Of a DNA stretch of 42,451 bases, positions 15,707 to 23,740 are shown piece by piece. The first letter of the stretch is position 1, and each line of letters opens with the position of its first letter. The stretch is taken from positions 1-42,451 of the forward strand of contig DYEP01000142.1 in the NCBI GenBank assembly GCA_020725675.1. Reading direction: 5' to 3'. Under the pieces are notes generated by a model. The model searched no databases and was not told the origin of the DNA. It saw only the letters and a program-made list of their open reading frames with translations. Source of the stretch: Symbiobacterium sp. GTDB lineage: Bacteria; Bacillota; Sulfobacillia; DUSP01; DYEP01. The position numbers were made by a program, and so were the translations under genes.

Positions 15707-16573
15707 ATGGTGCATGTGCTGTGCAACGTGTTGTCAGGCGGGGGGCGCGCCTCGCGCGTGCTCGCCACAGTGGTGGAATTGCTCAAGGAAAGGGGCGTAT
15801 CACCCAGGGTGCGTGTGGCCGTGACTATGGCCGATTGCAGAGCAGAAGCCCAGGCTACCCGTGATGAGGACCCGACAACGGTTGTTGTTGTAGGCGGCGA
15901 TGGCACGTTTCGAGAGGCAGGCCATGTCTTTGCCGGCACAGGCATACCGCTGCTGTTCGTTCCTGCAGGTACCGGAAACGGCCTGGCATACTCTCTGCGA
16001 CTGCCGCTTGTGCCCGAACGCTGCCTGGACCTCCTTGATACAGGACAGGTTCGGAGGATGGATGTCGCGCAGACGGGCGCAGGCCCATTTCTTAATGTGG
16101 CAGGGGTGGGTCTGGACGCCGAGGTAGCAGAGCGAGCGAAAAGACTCCAGTATATAAAGGGGCTGCCGGCGTACGTGGTGACGGTGCTTGAGGAGCTGCA
16201 CGACTTTTTGCCTTTTGAGTACAGCATCAGAACCGACGAGAACTATGTAATGCAGGGCAAAGCTATACTTGTGGCAGTGGGCAACGGAAGCTGCTACGGA
16301 AAGAACATCGGTATCGTACCCGGCGCTGAAGCGTTTGACGGCTGCCTGGACTTATGCGTGCTGGAGCAACTCAAGCCCCTGGAACTGAGTACAGTCATCG
16401 GTATGCTCATGACGGGACGGCTTCACCAACACCCAAGAGTCAAACGCCTGAGGGTCAAGAAGGCAGAGATCAGCACGGATCCGCCTCATCTTGTCCACTT
16501 AGACGGAGACGTGATGACGAGCACACCTGTGACTGTAGAGGTATGGCCGGGTGCGCTGTCGGTATTCGTCTAA
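15707..16573 (+). CDS. Diacylglycerol kinase-like lipid kinase (YegS/DagK family)
   Basis: This 288-residue kinase of the DAGK catalytic family has the nucleotide motif VVVVGGDGTFREAGHVF near residues 55-71 and VPAGTGNGLAYSLRLP near 80-95. The second domain has FLNVAGVGLDAEVAERAKR and AILVAVGNGSCYGKNIGIVPGAEAFDGCLDLCVL. It phosphorylates diacylglycerol or a related lipid, most likely at the inner membrane face. The track start at 15620 is too early; GGAGGG at 15694-15699 is 7 bases before ATG 15707. The PspC gene follows after 24 bases, so the two may be cotranscribed. The exact lipid substrate is not certain. Confidence 0.9.
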   Translation: MVHVLCNVLSGGGRASRVLATVVELLKERGVSPRVRVAVTMADCRAEAQATRDEDPTTVVVVGGDGTFREAGHVFAGTGIPLLFVPAGTGNGLAYSLRLPLVPERCLDLLDTGQVRRMDVAQTGAGPFLNVAGVGLDAEVAERAKRLQYIKGLPAYVVTVLEELHDFLPFEYSIRTDENYVMQGKAILVAVGNGSCYGKNIGIVPGAEAFDGCLDLCVLEQLKPLELSTVIGMLMTGRLHQHPRVKRLRVKKAEISTDPPHLVHLDGDVMTSTPVTVEVWPGALSVFV

Positions 16574-16597
16574 ATACAACACGCGGAGGTGATCGCA

Positions 16598-16969
16598 CTG
16601 AAGAAGAGACTTTACAGGTCACGATCAAACCAAATGATTGCCGGCGTTTGTGCGGGCATAGCCGAATATCTGGATACGGACCCTACGGTTGTGAGGGTTA
16701 TTTGGGCTGTCCTTGCATTTGCAGGAGGGTTGAGCATACTCGTTTACGTTTTTGCCTGGATCATCATGCCGCTTGACCCGTCTCCTTCCGGGTCAAAACA
16801 GTCTTCCCAAGGTGACGCTGCTGTCATCGTGGGGGGCTTCTTAGTGCTTGTCGGTGGCATAATGCTGATGAGGACATTGTTCCCGTGGCTGCGCGTTGGC
16901 AACCTAACGCCCATCGCACTCATTACCATCGGCACGCTGCTTGTGCTGAACGGGCTTGGGAAGAAGTAA
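16598..16969 (+). CDS. PspC-domain membrane protein
   Basis: The 123-residue protein opens with a PspC domain (KKRLYRSRSNQMIAGVCAGIAEYLDTDPTVVRVIWAVLAFAGG, residues 2-45), then a membrane helix (LSILVYVFAWIIMPL). Two more hydrophobic stretches follow near the C-terminus (AVIVGGFLVLVGGIMLM and LTPIALITIGTLLVLNGLG). PspC proteins sense or respond to membrane stress. The track start, GTG 16589, lies inside the ribosome site GGAGGTGATC, so translation must begin later. The only codon at the right place is CTG 16598, which gives the usual family N-terminus. It follows the lipid kinase closely and precedes the pyruvate-kinase-domain gene by 18 bases. Confidence 0.85.
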   Translation: MKKRLYRSRSNQMIAGVCAGIAEYLDTDPTVVRVIWAVLAFAGGLSILVYVFAWIIMPLDPSPSGSKQSSQGDAAVIVGGFLVLVGGIMLMRTLFPWLRVGNLTPIALITIGTLLVLNGLGKK

Positions 16970-16987
16970 CTGCAGGAGGAAACGACC

Positions 16988-17563
16988 ATGGTATACTGGG
17001 ACACTTTCGGACCATCGCAAACTGATAGCACACTAAACTGTGCGATTAACCGCGCAAAGGAGAGATCCGTATCTCACCTGGTGGTTGCCAGCACCACCGG
17101 AAAGACAGCGCGTCGCGCTCATGAGTTGATGCGCGAGCACAAGTTGGCGCATACTAAGCTTGTTGTGGTGTCGCATCATACGGGGTACCGGGAACCGGGT
17201 GTAAATGAGTTCGACCCGGGCATCCGTGAGGAACTGGCCTCAAGCGGTGTGCCAGTGCTTACTACCACCCACCTTATGGCGAACATCGAGCGGGGGATGT
17301 CAAGGAAATTCCAGGGAATTTACCCCGGGGAAATCGTCGCGTACACCCTCCGCATGTTCGGCCAGGGTACCAAGGTCTGTGTCGAGTGTTCCGTAATGGC
17401 GCTCGATGCTGGGCTTATACCCTATGGTAAGGAGATCGTGGCTGTGGCTGGTTCAGGGCGCGGAGCGGACAGTGCGCTCCTGCTTCGGCCGTCGCACGCC
17501 CACTCGTTCTTTGACACCGAGATACTTGAAGTGATCTGCAAGCCCAGGGTTTTGAAAGGGTGA
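16988..17563 (+). CDS. Stand-alone pyruvate kinase C-terminal-domain protein (COG1751)
   Basis: This 191-residue protein corresponds to the alpha/beta (C-terminal) domain of pyruvate kinase without the catalytic barrel. Visible parts are INRAKERSVSHLVVASTTGKTARRAHELM near residues 20-48, LVVVSHHTGYREPGVNEFD near 58-76 and GLIPYGKEIVAVAGSGRGADSALLL near 143-167. Proteins like this (COG1751) occur in Clostridia and archaea; they cannot act as pyruvate kinase and their role is not established. AGGAGG lies 8 bases before ATG 16988. It ends five bases before the cupin isomerase gene, so the two are likely cotranscribed. A regulatory or phosphosugar-binding role is a guess from context. Confidence 0.85.
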   Translation: MVYWDTFGPSQTDSTLNCAINRAKERSVSHLVVASTTGKTARRAHELMREHKLAHTKLVVVSHHTGYREPGVNEFDPGIREELASSGVPVLTTTHLMANIERGMSRKFQGIYPGEIVAYTLRMFGQGTKVCVECSVMALDAGLIPYGKEIVAVAGSGRGADSALLLRPSHAHSFFDTEILEVICKPRVLKG

Positions 17564-17567
17564 TGTC

Positions 17568-18317
17568 ATGCGGCTTTCTCAGTCAGGACTACCCATATCG
17601 TTAGTAGGAACTGCTCTTTCATTCGGAGATGTACCCGAGGTGACGCCTCAAGTGAGGACGCTTGAGGAAATGCGTCCGCTTCTTTATAACCAGACAGCTA
17701 CTAGTCCTTCCCAGCTGTACTTCATGTACAGAGATGTAGGTTACAACGACCATAAGCGAAGGGGCGCATCGTACGACCTCCGCTATGATATTACTGTGCT
17801 GGTGCCGGGAACGGTGGGCGGCGAGTACGTAAAGACGGCCGGTCACTATCACCCGGACTCAGGAACGGCCGGACTCACCTATCCCGAGGTATACGAGGTC
17901 ATATACGGTACCGCCCATTACCTCTTACAAAGGCCCGGCACCGGTGGTGCGGAGGCGGTGCGTCTTGTTGAGGCGGTTGCGGGCACCAGAGTGATCGTAC
18001 CCCCTGGATGGGGTCACGTCACCATAAATGCGGGAGATACGCCTCTTGTCATGTCTAATGTGACCGAGCGGCATTTTAAGTCAGTATACGCGCCGTATGC
18101 AGAGAGGCACGGAGCGGCCTATTACGAAATAGTGGAAAACGACAGGAGTTTCCTGGTTCCCAATGAACACTACGAACATCACCCTGAACCAGTGCTGGCA
18201 ACACCGGCTGATATGGGGGGGCCCGCTCTTCCGGATCAACCCCTTTATACCACGTATGCCGAGCAACCTGAATTGCTCACGTGGCTTGTACGACCGTGGG
18301 AGTTCAATTGGGGATGA
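17568..18317 (+). CDS. Cupin-type glucose-6-phosphate isomerase (cPGI)
   Basis: This 249-residue protein belongs to the cupin phosphoglucose isomerases, which are unrelated to classical PGI and best known from archaea. The metal-site motif is clear: TAGHYHPDSGTAGLTYPEVYEV supplies two His and a Glu (about residues 88-104), and PPGWGHVTINAG supplies the third His (near 147). It should interconvert glucose-6-phosphate and fructose-6-phosphate in the cytosol using a bound divalent metal. AAGGGTGATG precedes ATG 17568. It follows the pyruvate-kinase-domain gene by four bases. Whether the genome also has a classical PGI cannot be judged here. Confidence 0.88.
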   Translation: MRLSQSGLPISLVGTALSFGDVPEVTPQVRTLEEMRPLLYNQTATSPSQLYFMYRDVGYNDHKRRGASYDLRYDITVLVPGTVGGEYVKTAGHYHPDSGTAGLTYPEVYEVIYGTAHYLLQRPGTGGAEAVRLVEAVAGTRVIVPPGWGHVTINAGDTPLVMSNVTERHFKSVYAPYAERHGAAYYEIVENDRSFLVPNEHYEHHPEPVLATPADMGGPALPDQPLYTTYAEQPELLTWLVRPWEFNWG

Positions 18318-18347
18318 GTATGCGTTACTTTGACTGGGTGGTATGCC

Positions 18348-19283
18348 GTGACATCTTCAAGAGAAATTATTAATAAGATGTTTTTAGGACAAGCCGTTTC
18401 CGCTCTGCCGAGAGGCGAGATGAGCCTTTCGGATGGTCTTGTAAAGGCGCTTACAGGCTCAGCCCCGGTTTCTTTTGATACACACATCGAAGTGATGTCA
18501 CACCTTGGGTTCGATTACTGTTGTATCTCCACGCTCAGAGGGCGCGAAGGCAAGGCGCAGCTCCCCCCGGATTTCAAGCAGAAGGTAACGTCAGCGGAGC
18601 GAGCCGGGCTGTTTGTGTTTGCACTTGTAGGTGGCGTGCTAAGTGATCTCATGAACGAGACGGGATGGGTGTCTCTGCTCGTCAGCATAAGGAAGATGCC
18701 TGGTCACTACGCGGCTGCAGCACAGCTCAGGGCGGAGCGTGAAAGCAGCGTGATTCGCGCGTGCAAGGATGCAGGAGTGTCTGGGATCGTGGTAGGAGAT
18801 GACCTCGGATACAGCGCCGGCCCCTATATTTCACCACAGGACTACGACCGCCTGGTGGCGCCGGCTCATGAGGTGCTTGCGCAGGCAGCGCACCCGCTTC
18901 CGTGCGTGCTTCATTCCGACGGGGCCATTGGCAAACTACTCCATTCAATTGGGCGGGCGGGTTTTGCGGGAATACACCCTGCGGACGGAATTCTCCCGCG
19001 CGATGCGCATGAAGCAGGTCTTGTGGTGCTCGGCGGTTTCCCCTCTACCGATCTATGTCTCCTGAGCCCTGCGGAGGTATATGCTCGCGCCACACGCTAC
19101 GCGAAGGAAGCGGAAGGGCCGCATATTCTGGGCAGTTCTACGGGTTTTCTGGACGAGGAAATGCCGGCCGAGAATCTGCGAGCTCTGTACGAGGCACTGA
19201 GTGACGCCGAAAGGGAGTTGTACCCTGACGCAGGTCACACGAGGGTCCGGCCACGGCTGCAAACATCATTTGAGAACAGGTGA
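18348..19283 (+). CDS. Uroporphyrinogen decarboxylase-superfamily protein
   Basis: The product (about 311 residues) belongs to the UroD/methyltransferase superfamily of TIM barrels. It shows IEVMSHLGFDYCCIS early, GIVVGDDLGYSAGPYISPQDYDRLVAPAHEVL in the middle, then PCVLHSDGAIGKLLHSIGRAGFAGIHPADG and GPHILGSSTGFLDEEMPAENLRALYEA. The HSDG form lacks the HxC zinc motif of MtaA/CmuA-type cobalamin methyltransferases, and true UroD N-terminal motifs are absent, so neither haem synthesis nor methanol-type methyl transfer can be assigned. GTG 18348 has GGTGG about 7 bases upstream; TTG 18330 is the track alternative. It follows the cupin isomerase by about 30 bases. Confidence 0.75.
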   Translation: MTSSREIINKMFLGQAVSALPRGEMSLSDGLVKALTGSAPVSFDTHIEVMSHLGFDYCCISTLRGREGKAQLPPDFKQKVTSAERAGLFVFALVGGVLSDLMNETGWVSLLVSIRKMPGHYAAAAQLRAERESSVIRACKDAGVSGIVVGDDLGYSAGPYISPQDYDRLVAPAHEVLAQAAHPLPCVLHSDGAIGKLLHSIGRAGFAGIHPADGILPRDAHEAGLVVLGGFPSTDLCLLSPAEVYARATRYAKEAEGPHILGSSTGFLDEEMPAENLRALYEALSDAERELYPDAGHTRVRPRLQTSFENR

Positions 19284-19550
19284 CATAAAGCGCCGCCGGA
19301 TTCTTTCGTTGAGGATGGGATGTGCATGAAAGGAAGCAGAGATTGTCATCCTGGAAAACATGTGCCTGGACTCTCGCAGTCATCGACCTCGGATTTGAGC
19401 CTCAGCGGTCCCGCATGCAATATACCCCTGGTGCGCAACACCTATCCGGCTGCGAATGCTGGCTTTGCCCCCACCAGTCTGTGAATCATCTCCTGGTTGC
19501 CGCACGTATCATGCTGGACGGGGAAGAATAGTGGTTGGGGAGGTATTGAT

Positions 19551-20396
19551 TTGCAGCTTGTAGCGGATTACCACACGCACACCCGTTTTAGCCATGGCAC
19601 GGGTACAGTGGAGCAGAACGTCAGGGCAGCCTGGAGAAAAGGCCTGTCTGCAGTGGGCATAACTGATCACGGCCCGGATAGCCTCTTTATCGGGATGCAT
19701 CTCTCCCAGGTAGACAAACTGCGAGACCAGGCCAAAAGGGCGGAAGACAGGTACGGTATTAGGGTATTAGTAGGTATCGAAGCCAACGTCTTGTCAGAGG
19801 ACGGGACGCTTGATGTGCCTTACGCACTGTTGTGCCGGCTCGACATCCTGCTTGCAGGCATCCACTTTCAGGTTGTCCCCCGGAAGTCAGCCACAGCCAG
19901 GCTAATCTATATAAACCTCGCGTCGCGGTTTGACGAAAGATTAAAAGAATATGCCAGAGAGCTGAACACAAAGGCGCTGGTGGGAACGATCGAAAGGTAT
20001 CCTGTGGACATTGTGACCCACCCCGGTCTCCGGGCGGACATTGACACGGCCGAACTAGCGATTGCTTGCAGGAGAAGCGGGACTGCTCTTGAGATTAATT
20101 CGTCCCATCGAAGGATGACTCCGGAGTACGTACGGATTGCTGCCGCCTTGGGAGCAAGGTTCGCTATCGGAAGCGACGCCCATTCCCCCCGCAGGGTGGG
20201 AGACTTCGAGAGTGCGCTCCAGATCGCCGAAGCCGCAGGGCTGAATCCACGGATGGTGGTGAATTCACGTGAAGGAGAACGTATCGTAAAGCACGAACCT
20301 TCACTTGTTGGGGGAGTGGACGTTGGAACAACTGCAGGTGGTCATCATTACAGGCATGAGCGGAGCCGGCAAGACCCAGGCGCTCAGGAGCCTTGA
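19551..20396 (+). CDS. PHP-domain phosphoesterase
   Basis: This 281-residue protein has a PHP domain with the metal motifs ADYHTHTRFSHG (residues 5-16), GITDHGPD (about 38-45), GIEANVL (about 78-84), THPGL (about 160) and SDAHSP (near 210). It is a metal-dependent phosphoesterase of the YcdX/histidinol-phosphatase-like group; the substrate is unknown. TTG 19551 follows GGGGAGGT by 7 bases and is preferred over the track start at 19497. Its last 74 bases overlap the rapZ start, an unusually long overlap. The 267-base gap before it contains a 69-codon frame (19322-19531) without family features, which I leave out. Confidence 0.85.
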   Translation: MQLVADYHTHTRFSHGTGTVEQNVRAAWRKGLSAVGITDHGPDSLFIGMHLSQVDKLRDQAKRAEDRYGIRVLVGIEANVLSEDGTLDVPYALLCRLDILLAGIHFQVVPRKSATARLIYINLASRFDERLKEYARELNTKALVGTIERYPVDIVTHPGLRADIDTAELAIACRRSGTALEINSSHRRMTPEYVRIAAALGARFAIGSDAHSPRRVGDFESALQIAEAAGLNPRMVVNSREGERIVKHEPSLVGGVDVGTTAGGHHYRHERSRQDPGAQEP

Positions 20397-21207
20397 GGAC
20401 CTTGGATACTTTTGCGTCGACAATCTGCCGCCATCGCTCATATCCAAGTTCGTGGAGATATGTGCTCAATCGAGAGGACATGTAAAGCGCGTGGCTCTGG
20501 GGATCGATGTACGGGGAGGGGAGTTTTTCGAAGACCTCTCGTCAGCCCTTGAAGAGCTGGAAGACAGAAGCATATACTACGAGATCGTCTTCCTTGAGGC
20601 AAGCGACGAGACGCTGGTCAGAAGGTTCAAGGAAACCCGCAGGCGGCATCCTTTGGCGCTGCAGGGCTCCATCGTTGACGGTCTTAAGCTGGAGAGGGAG
20701 AAACTGGCCGGCCTGCGTGAACGCGCACGATACATCATCGATACCAGCGGTCTTTCTGCTTCGGGCTTGAGAGCCGAGATCATCTCGCTGTTTCGAAAGA
20801 GCACTCACTCAGAAGGATTCGAGATCAACCTGGTTTCATTTGGCTTTAAAAAAGGTCTTCCGCTTCATGCAGATCTGGTATTCGACGTGCGTTTTCTTCC
20901 CAACCCCTATTACATAGAAGACTTAAGACCTCTTGACGGCTCCCATAAGGACGTGAGGAACTACGTCATGAAATGGCCGGAAACCAGGCGTTTCATGTCA
21001 AAACTGGTCTCTCTGTTGAGATTTCTCATCCCATATTACAAAAGGGAAGGCAAGACACAACTTGTTGTTGGCATAGGCTGTACCGGAGGAGTCCACAGAT
21101 CGGTTTCTGTCGCCAACCGGCTTGCGGAGTACCTGAGACGGGACGGGCACTTCGTTACGGTCCAGCACAGGGACGCACGTGAAAGTGAGGCAAACGCAGG
21201 TACCTGA
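20323..21207 (+). CDS. rapZ: RapZ/YvcJ-family nucleotide-binding protein
   Basis: The 294-residue protein has the P-loop GMSGAGKTQAL near residues 10-20 and CVDNLPPSL near 34. The family C-terminal domain is FEINLVSFGFKKGLPLHADLVFDVRFLPNPYYIEDLRPLDG, followed by VGIGCTGGVHRSVSVANRLAEYL. In E. coli RapZ guides decay of the GlmZ RNA that controls glmS; in Gram-positives the homologue YvcJ binds nucleotides and its role is less clear. TTG 20323, after GGGGAG, gives MEQLQVVIITGMSGAGKT, which I prefer to the track start at 20305. The stop overlaps the yvcK ATG (TGATG). Note that glmS here carries a ribozyme instead. Confidence 0.93.
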   Translation: MEQLQVVIITGMSGAGKTQALRSLEDLGYFCVDNLPPSLISKFVEICAQSRGHVKRVALGIDVRGGEFFEDLSSALEELEDRSIYYEIVFLEASDETLVRRFKETRRRHPLALQGSIVDGLKLEREKLAGLRERARYIIDTSGLSASGLRAEIISLFRKSTHSEGFEINLVSFGFKKGLPLHADLVFDVRFLPNPYYIEDLRPLDGSHKDVRNYVMKWPETRRFMSKLVSLLRFLIPYYKREGKTQLVVGIGCTGGVHRSVSVANRLAEYLRRDGHFVTVQHRDARESEANAGT

Positions 21208-22343
21208 TGGACGGCCTATTTGCGTATGCGCTTGTGCTTATCGTTCTGGCTGTCGTCGTTGCCATCGGGCGAGCATGCTACCGAGCTCTGACGGGCAGAG
21301 GGGCACCTGATGTGAGCGACGAGATCGGCCAGATCATTTATGACGTGCGGAGAAGAGCAAGAAAACTCCGGGTCGTGTGCATTGGAGGGGGAACAGGTCT
21401 ATCTACCCTGCTGCGGGGCCTTAAAGGGTTCAACCTGAAAATTACTGCAGTCGTCACAGTTTCTGATGACGGCGGCAGCTCGGGCAGGCTACGGCAGGAA
21501 CTGGGCATTCTCCCGCCTGGAGATATCAGAAACTGCATTTTGGCGCTGGCCGAAGCCGAACCCCTGATGAAACAATTGTTTCAGTACCGCTTTGAAAAGG
21601 GCCATCAACTGGCGGGGCATAGTTTTGGAAACCTGTTTATTGCGGCGATGACCGAAGTGAGCGGGGACTTTGAAGAGGCCGTGCGTCAGTTCAGCCGGAT
21701 TTTGAATGTGAGAGGGCAGGTCCTTCCGTCCACACTGTCCAATGTAGTGTTGGAAGCCGAGATGGAAGACGGCAGGCGCATACGAGGGGAAAGCAACATC
21801 TCGGGCGCGAAAGGCAGGATCAAGCGCGTGTACCTGATCCCCCACGACGCTCGGCCGGTGCCTGAGGCAGTGACTGCCATTTCTGAAGCAGACGTGGTGG
21901 TCATCGGCCCGGGCAGCCTATACACCAGCATACTCCCGGGTCTTCTTGTGTCGGGGATCGCGCAAGCTGTGCGAATGACCAAAGCGGTGCGGGTATTTGT
22001 GGTTAACGTCATGACGCAGCCTGGCGAGACGGACGGGTTTTCAGCGTCTGACCACGTTGACGCGCTCACTGAGCACCTTGGCCCGGGCATGGTAGATTGG
22101 GTGCTTCTGAATGGCCGGCGGCCCCCCGAGGAGGTATTAGCAAAGTACCGGGCGCAGGGAGCGCACCCGGTGATTCCAGATACAGCCAGGATGCGCCATC
22201 GCGCCTACTCAGTACTCGAAGCGGATCTCTTGGATTCGGGGGACCTGGCCCGCCACGACCCTGAGAAGCTGGCAAGGACCATTATCAAACTGGCCCTAAC
22301 AAGGAAAGGAAAAAGAAAAGCCAAGAGATGGAGGGGACGTTAA
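21207..22343 (+). CDS. yvcK: YvcK/CofD-like gluconeogenesis factor with N-terminal membrane segment
   Basis: This is a 378-residue YvcK (GluP/CuvA-type) protein of the CofD-like fold. It is needed in Bacillus for growth on gluconeogenic substrates and for cell shape, and binds UDP-sugars. Family blocks are VVCIGGGTGLSTLLRGLKGF, VTVSDDGGSSGRLRQELGILPPGDIRNCILALA, GHSFGNLFIAAM, VVVIGPGSLYTSILPGLLV and NVMTQPGETDGFSASDHV. A single membrane helix at the N-terminus (LFAYALVLIVLAVVVAIGRACY) makes it about 60 residues longer than Bacillus YvcK and suggests anchoring. ATG 21207 overlaps the rapZ stop. Confidence 0.93.
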   Translation: MDGLFAYALVLIVLAVVVAIGRACYRALTGRGAPDVSDEIGQIIYDVRRRARKLRVVCIGGGTGLSTLLRGLKGFNLKITAVVTVSDDGGSSGRLRQELGILPPGDIRNCILALAEAEPLMKQLFQYRFEKGHQLAGHSFGNLFIAAMTEVSGDFEEAVRQFSRILNVRGQVLPSTLSNVVLEAEMEDGRRIRGESNISGAKGRIKRVYLIPHDARPVPEAVTAISEADVVVIGPGSLYTSILPGLLVSGIAQAVRMTKAVRVFVVNVMTQPGETDGFSASDHVDALTEHLGPGMVDWVLLNGRRPPEEVLAKYRAQGAHPVIPDTARMRHRAYSVLEADLLDSGDLARHDPEKLARTIIKLALTRKGKRKAKRWRGR

Positions 22344-22345
22344 GC

Positions 22346-23740
22346 ATGTTGTCAAGGCCTCTGGCGGAGCCTTACCGTATCAAGATGGTCGAGCCGCTCA
22401 AGATAACCACTCGCGAGCAAAGACAGGAGCTGATCAAGTCGGCGGGTTATAACCCGTTCCTACTGAAGTCCCAGGACGTATACATCGATCTCCTCACCGA
22501 TAGCGGCACGTCTGCGATGAGCGACAACCAGTGGGCAGGTTTGCTGCTAGGGGATGAGTCCTACGCAGGCAGCAGGAGCTTTGACAGCCTAAGACAGGCA
22601 GTACAGGACGTGTTCGGATTTGATTATGTGCTGCCTACCCATCAGGGGCGGGCAGCTGAGAATATTCTCTTCCTTACCATGGTTAAGGAAGGTCAAATCG
22701 TACCGAACAACATGCATTTCGATACCACCAAGGCTCACGTCATACAAAAGCGCGGCAGGCCGCTTGACCTGGTGACAGACATCGCGTACGTGGCATCCGA
22801 TACCTCCCCGTTCAAAGGAGACATGGATACGCACAAGCTTGACCAGGTCTTAACCAACCAAAGGGACGACGTACCCCTGGTGATGCTGACAATAACCTGT
22901 AACAGCGCCGGAGGCCAGCCTGTATCCATGGCAAATATCCGGGAGGTCTCCAAAATCTGCAAAAAGCATGGGGTGCCTTTCTTTATAGACGCTTGCCGGT
23001 TTGCAGAAAACGCGTTCTTTATTCGTGAACGGGAACGTGGATACGAAAATGCGTCTATTGCGGACATCGTAAGAGAGATGTTTTCGTATGCTGACGGATG
23101 CACTATGAGCGCGAAGAAAGACGCGCTGGTGAACATCGGTGGATTTCTGGCAACCCGCGACGAGAAGATCTACAGGGCCGCGATGGTATGGTGTGTGTTG
23201 TTTGAGGGTTTTCCGACCTACGGTGGTCTGGCAGGACGGGACATGGAAGCGATAGCCAGAGGTCTTTACGAAGTGTTGAGCCTCGATTATCTGGCCGAGC
23301 GCATCGGGCAGGTGAGGTACCTCGCGGACAGGCTCAGGGAACAAGGAATCCCACTGGTGGAGCCTACGGGAGGCCACGGCGTGTATATCGACGCTCAAAA
23401 GATGCTATCCCACATCCCGAAGGAACAGTTCCCCGCATGGGCTCTATCAGTGGCGCTGTATGTAGAGGGGGGCGTGAGGGGCGTGGAGATCGGCTCCGTA
23501 TTATCTGGCAGAAGGCCCGATGGGGAGAATGATTACGCCAGGATGGAGCTGGTGCGGCTTGCCATCCCCAGGCGCGTCTATACCGACCGCCACATGGACG
23601 TCGTGGTAGCTGCCGCTGCAGCAGTCAGGGACAAGGCATCAGCCATCCCGGGATTCCGGTTTGTGGAGGAACCTCCGATTCTCCGACACTTCACCGCCAA
23701 GTTTGAGCCTGTAGGGGGGCGCACAGGTGTCCTTTTCTGA
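22346..23740 (+). CDS. tnaA: Tryptophanase-family beta-eliminating lyase
   Basis: This 464-residue PLP enzyme of the tryptophanase/tyrosine phenol-lyase family would split L-tryptophan into indole, pyruvate and ammonia. LPTHQGRAAENILF contacts PLP, FFIDACRFAENAFFI carries the PLP-binding Asp, and MSAKKDALVNIGGFL carries the Schiff-base Lys. Further family blocks are FEGFPTYGGLAGRDMEA and LAIPRRVYTDRHMDVV. In tyrosine phenol-lyase an Arg follows the Glu after GVRSM; here the segment reads GVRGVEIGS with Ile, which favours tryptophanase. ATG 22346, behind GGAGGGG, comes two bases after the yvcK stop, and its own end overlaps whiA by 14 bases. It is thus an insertion into the usual rapZ-yvcK-whiA order, cotranscribed with it. 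No tnaC-like leader or permease is nearby. Confidence 0.88.
   Translation: MLSRPLAEPYRIKMVEPLKITTREQRQELIKSAGYNPFLLKSQDVYIDLLTDSGTSAMSDNQWAGLLLGDESYAGSRSFDSLRQAVQDVFGFDYVLPTHQGRAAENILFLTMVKEGQIVPNNMHFDTTKAHVIQKRGRPLDLVTDIAYVASDTSPFKGDMDTHKLDQVLTNQRDDVPLVMLTITCNSAGGQPVSMANIREVSKICKKHGVPFFIDACRFAENAFFIRERERGYENASIADIVREMFSYADGCTMSAKKDALVNIGGFLATRDEKIYRAAMVWCVLFEGFPTYGGLAGRDMEAIARGLYEVLSLDYLAERIGQVRYLADRLREQGIPLVEPTGGHGVYIDAQKMLSHIPKEQFPAWALSVALYVEGGVRGVEIGSVLSGRRPDGENDYARMELVRLAIPRRVYTDRHMDVVVAAAAAVRDKASAIPGFRFVEEPPILRHFTAKFEPVGGRTGVLF

Noticed and set aside
18348-19283. Cobalamin-dependent methyltransferase (MtaA/CmuA) or true HemE for the UroD-like gene
   Set aside because: It lacks the HxC zinc motif of the former and the N-terminal substrate motifs of the latter.
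19322-19531. 69-residue frame between the UroD-like and PHP genes
   Set aside because: No family features, no ribosome site at its ATG, and odd composition for this genome.
22346-23740. Tyrosine phenol-lyase as identity of the tryptophanase-family protein
   Set aside because: The Arg that marks tyrosine phenol-lyase after GVRxxE is Ile here, and the SAKKDA lysine block is tryptophanase-like.
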